Source of the DNA: Arenibacter sp. F26102
Lineage (GTDB): Bacteria > Bacteroidota > Bacteroidia > Flavobacteriales > Flavobacteriaceae
NCBI RefSeq assembly: GCF_023015865.1
Contig: NZ_JALKBC010000004.1
Location: 186,770-250,769, forward strand
Direction: 5' to 3'
Length of the DNA: 64,000 nt
In this document: positions 61,185 through 64,000 of the stretch, piece by piece
How positions within the stretch are numbered: position 1 is the first letter of the stretch
How the letters are laid out: the number at the start of each line of letters is the position of its first letter
The notes under the pieces: generated by a model
What the model saw: the letters and a program-made list of their open reading frames with translations, nothing else
What the model was told of the DNA's origin: nothing
Databases searched by the model: none
Translations under genes and position numbers: made by a program

Positions 61185-63734
61185 CTACCTTGCCTCTTTC
61201 CGAAGGACTTCCAAAGGTGGGCTTTTTATAACGCCGAAGCTATTTCCCAGACCAATTAGCAAAACGAGAAAGGTGATTCCTGGGAACAGTACCAAAAATG
61301 GAAATAAAGATGGCGTAAAAGGGGATTCGAATACGAACAAAGCTAGCAATTGACTGCTTATCAATGAAAGCAGAATTCCAGATAAACCTCCTAAAATACC
61401 TAAGTATAGATATTCCAAGGCCACTATATTCAATATTTGTTTGCTCTTGGCGCCAATTGTCCGTAGAAGTACACTTTCACGTATCCGCTGATATTTGCTG
61501 GTCCTTACTGCACCTAAAAGCACGATTATCCCTGTAAGGATGCTAAAAAAGGCCATAAAATTAATGATCCATGAAATCTTATTTAATAAGTTTTCAATAA
61601 CAACCAGTATTTGCCTTATATCCAGAATGGACACATTGGGAAATTCTTTTACCAATTCCTTTTGAAGCGATGCCGACGCATTTTCATCGGCTACCCTAGT
61701 CGTAAGTACTGTAAATTGAGGAGCCTCTTCCAAAATGCCCAAAGGAAAAACGATGGAGAAATTCAATTGCATACGACCCCAATCAACAGTTCTTATATTG
61801 GCAACAACCGTATTCATGATTACTCCTTGTACATTAAAGGTCAATTCGTCCCCAACCCCTACCTTGGCATCCCTAGCAAAGTTGTCGCTAATGGAAATAG
61901 GTATTTTTTCCTTAGAAGTTACTTTTGACACCCATTCACCAGATTCCAATTTCTCGGATGCAATTATACTATCCCTATAGGTTACCCTAAACTCATGGTT
62001 CAATATCCAAGAATTTATGGTAGAAGTGGTATCCTTTCTGATATCGTTCACCTCCTTCCCCTGTATGCTATTTACCCTCATGGTAATAATCGGGATATTG
62101 TTCAGTACAGGATATCCATCGCGTAAAATCGTATTGGCTACAGCCTCTTTCTGTTCCGTTTGGATATCCAAAAGAATCATATTGGGACTATTGGGGTCTG
62201 TGCCCATAGCCGTCTTGGCCAACAAAAAATCCTTAGTGAAATATAGGGTGCTGATCAAAAATGTTCCTATGCCAATAGCCAGTACCAAGGTAAGCGTTTG
62301 GTTCTGCGGTCTAAAAAGGTTCAATAAACTATGACGGGCTGTAAAACTCCAAGAAGTAGGAAAGTATTTCTTTATGGCCTTCATAGCCAATCCAGACAAA
62401 CCTGCCAGTATAACGAAGGTTATCAAAATTCCGGCCACAAATGACACGGAATACCTCCAATCCTTTAATAACCAAAAGGAAAAAAGAAACAAAAATCCTA
62501 AAATTCCCAATGAGACCAACGCCAATCCTCTCTTAGATCTTGAACGGTCAACTTCCTGTACCCTTAAAGCCTGAAGTGGTGAAACATATAAGGTACTCAT
62601 TAATGGGTAAAGGGCAAACAAAATGGACATAAATAGGCCTAGCAAAAGACCCATAGCTATTGCTTTTGGCGCTAGGGATATTTGTACATCCACAGGTAGC
62701 AGATCCCCTAAAAATATAGGAAACACCTGTTGTAATATTAAGCCAACCAAGGTGCCTATAATTCCTCCAATCAATCCCAACGCCCCAATTTGTATTAAAT
62801 AAATTAAAAAAGTTTGTCTTTTGGTAGCCCCTATGCATTTTAAAACGGCTACCGATCGTAATTTTTCCTTTATGTAAATGTTGATAGCACTTGCAATCCC
62901 AATACAACCTAAAAGGAGGGCAATAAAAGCGACCAGATTAAGGAATTTCCCAAAATTACCATATCTCCGTCCCAGGTTGGCACTGGTGGAAGTGTGTGTG
63001 TCCAGATCCGCGCCTTCGGCATCCAGGAGCGGATCCAATTTTTTGTCCATTGCTTCAAGGTCTGCATCGGGCTGGACGAAATAAAATTCATAGTCCAACC
63101 TACTTCCCTTCTGGATCAATCCTGTTTCCTGTATAAACCTATATGGAATTACTACTGGAGGAGCAATGGAACTGAACAGCCCGGAACTCCCAGGTATGGA
63201 TCTTAAAGAGCCCGCAATAGGAAAGGTTACTTGACCAACTTTAATACTATCACCAGGTTGTAGGTTATATTGTAGCATAACTGTGGCATCCACCAAAGCG
63301 GCACCTTCCTGTTGATAGTTATTCGCTGCCGATACCGGTACCGTCTCCAAAACACCATAAAACGGAAATCCTCCTTCAATTCCCCGAACTTGAACCAATT
63401 TAGAGGTTCCCGATTTTGGAAAAGCGGCCATGGAGGGAAAGTTAACTTCTTTGGCATCAGGTCCCCCAAGGGAGTCCAAAATTCCTTCTACCCTTTCGTT
63501 GGGAGGATTTCTACTATCCACTATAAAATCGGCTCCCATTAAGGATTTCGATTGTTCGGAAATATTTTTTTTAAGATTATCCCCAAAGGACTGTATAGAG
63601 ACAACGGCGGCAATCCCCATAATGATGGAGGCCATAAAAAGCAGTAGTTTTCTCCTGCTGGCTTTGCCATCTCGCCATGCCATTTTTAGGAGCCACTGAA
63701 ACCCGGCCTTGGAAGTGTTGGTACGATTTTTCAC
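61185..63734 (-). CDS. FtsX/MacB-type ABC transporter permease
   Basis: An 849-residue permease of the YbbP/LolE-like predicted type. It has an N-terminal membrane helix (about 27-47), a periplasmic MacB-like domain (about 50-255), three helices forming a first FtsX domain (about 260-390), a helix pair in the middle (about 405-445), a second periplasmic part (about 490-705), and a second FtsX domain at the end (about 715-845). KCIGATKRQT and LRTIGAKSKQ are the coupling-helix segments. GTG is the start and overlaps the stop of the ATPase gene by 4 nt (GTGA), showing coupling. These systems extract or move lipids, lipoproteins or peptides at the membrane; substrate unknown. Confidence 0.92.
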   Translation of the reverse strand: MKNRTNTSKAGFQWLLKMAWRDGKASRRKLLLFMASIIMGIAAVVSIQSFGDNLKKNISEQSKSLMGADFIVDSRNPPNERVEGILDSLGGPDAKEVNFPSMAAFPKSGTSKLVQVRGIEGGFPFYGVLETVPVSAANNYQQEGAALVDATVMLQYNLQPGDSIKVGQVTFPIAGSLRSIPGSSGLFSSIAPPVVIPYRFIQETGLIQKGSRLDYEFYFVQPDADLEAMDKKLDPLLDAEGADLDTHTSTSANLGRRYGNFGKFLNLVAFIALLLGCIGIASAINIYIKEKLRSVAVLKCIGATKRQTFLIYLIQIGALGLIGGIIGTLVGLILQQVFPIFLGDLLPVDVQISLAPKAIAMGLLLGLFMSILFALYPLMSTLYVSPLQALRVQEVDRSRSKRGLALVSLGILGFLFLFSFWLLKDWRYSVSFVAGILITFVILAGLSGLAMKAIKKYFPTSWSFTARHSLLNLFRPQNQTLTLVLAIGIGTFLISTLYFTKDFLLAKTAMGTDPNSPNMILLDIQTEQKEAVANTILRDGYPVLNNIPIITMRVNSIQGKEVNDIRKDTTSTINSWILNHEFRVTYRDSIIASEKLESGEWVSKVTSKEKIPISISDNFARDAKVGVGDELTFNVQGVIMNTVVANIRTVDWGRMQLNFSIVFPLGILEEAPQFTVLTTRVADENASASLQKELVKEFPNVSILDIRQILVVIENLLNKISWIINFMAFFSILTGIIVLLGAVRTSKYQRIRESVLLRTIGAKSKQILNIVALEYLYLGILGGLSGILLSLISSQLLALFVFESPFTPSLFPFLVLFPGITFLVLLIGLGNSFGVIKSPPLEVLRKEAR

Positions 63735-64000
63735 AAAGCAGTTGTTTTCTGGTTGGCGATAATCTTGCCTCCTTTTAACCTTAAAATGTGTTGGGTCTTG
63801 GCTGCCAATTCCAAATCATGGGTTACTATAACCAAGGTAGTGCCGGCATCTGCATTGAGCTGGAAAAGTAACTGAATTACCTTCTCCCCTGTTTCTGCGT
63901 CTAAATTACCAGTAGGTTCATCGGCAAATAGGATGGATGGATTATTGGAGAATGCCCTGGCCAGTGCAACACGTTGTTGCTCACCACCAGAAAGTTGTGA
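63731..64000 (-). CDS. ABC transporter ATP-binding protein, C-terminal part (5' end outside the window)
   Basis: The last 89 residues of an ABC ATPase run off the right edge. Present are the signature [15 protein letters not shown], Walker [13 protein letters not shown], the D-loop and the switch His in [10 protein letters not shown]. The Thr-Gly-Asn-Leu-Asp after Walker B is typical of LolD/MacB-type exporter ATPases. It overlaps the permease start by 4 nt and is its partner. Confidence 0.95.
   Translation of the reverse strand, partial: SQLSGGEQQRVALARAFSNNPSILFADEPTGNLDAETGEKVIQLLFQLNADAGTTLVIVTHDLELAAKTQHILRLKGGKIIANQKTTAL

Overview
The window looks like a chromosomal segment of a marine member of the Flavobacteriaceae (phylum Bacteroidota); the genus cannot be fixed from the sequence alone. 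The evidence is the roughly 40% GC, AT-rich intergenic DNA, weak or absent Shine-Dalgarno sites, a PorP/SprF protein paired with a giant adhesin ending in a gliding-motility/type IX secretion type B C-terminal domain, many lipoproteins and Tat-signal proteins, a sulfatase, and families such as DUF4202, DUF7009 and MepB. No rRNA, tRNA, CRISPR array, prophage or intact insertion sequence was seen.

Layout. (1) 1-3.9 kb: end of a membrane protein, an alpha/beta hydrolase, then a leftward RNA-repair operon (methyltransferase, archease, RtcB) and a dodecin. (2) 3.9-4.6 kb: decayed coding sequence. (3) 4.6-7.5 kb: a tightly overlapped operon of flavin reductase-like protein, M20 peptidase and P-loop protein resembling DUF1611. 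(4) 7.6-9.8 kb: esterase and zinc alcohol dehydrogenase. (5) 9.9-15.5 kb: a sulfatase lipoprotein facing away from a dehydrogenase-like propeller lipoprotein, a HiPIP-like iron-sulfur protein and a Tat-exported amidohydrolase. (6) 15.6-24.2 kb: PorP/SprF protein and a 2,512-residue cell-surface adhesin. (7) 24.9-26.5 kb: ArnT/PMT-type glycosyltransferase. (8) 26.6-42.7 kb: a complete nitrate/nitrite assimilation locus. (9) 42.9-46 kb: membrane class III cyclase and a K+/H+ antiporter. (10) 46-60.5 kb: a catabolic region. (11) 60.6-64 kb: MepB-like protein and an ABC exporter-type permease with the end of its ATPase.

How the genes fit together. In the nitrate locus an alginate-export-family porin and NarK would bring nitrate in, a one-chain nitrate reductase fused to a NirB-like FAD module reduces it to nitrite, NirBD reduces nitrite to ammonium, and CobA supplies the siroheme precursor. 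A NarX-like histidine kinase and a NarL-like response regulator sit at opposite ends of the locus. The palindrome TACGTA recurs upstream of nirB (four copies, two exactly one helical turn apart), narK (two copies) and the nitrate reductase (one copy), and is a good candidate operator.

In the 46-60 kb region an HpcH/HpaI-type aldolase, a D-2-hydroxyacid dehydrogenase and a glycerate kinase form a plausible route from a sugar acid to 2-phosphoglycerate. They sit with two separate genes that correspond to the two halves of tomato Tm-1 (functions unknown in bacteria), a cupin, a GH67-like exported protein and a 1,114-residue lipoprotein joining dehydrogenase-like propeller, HEAT, cupredoxin and ThuA-like domains. 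A recurring theme is that two paralogous propeller proteins lack a c-type heme motif, yet one is next to a HiPIP and the other carries a type-1 copper domain.
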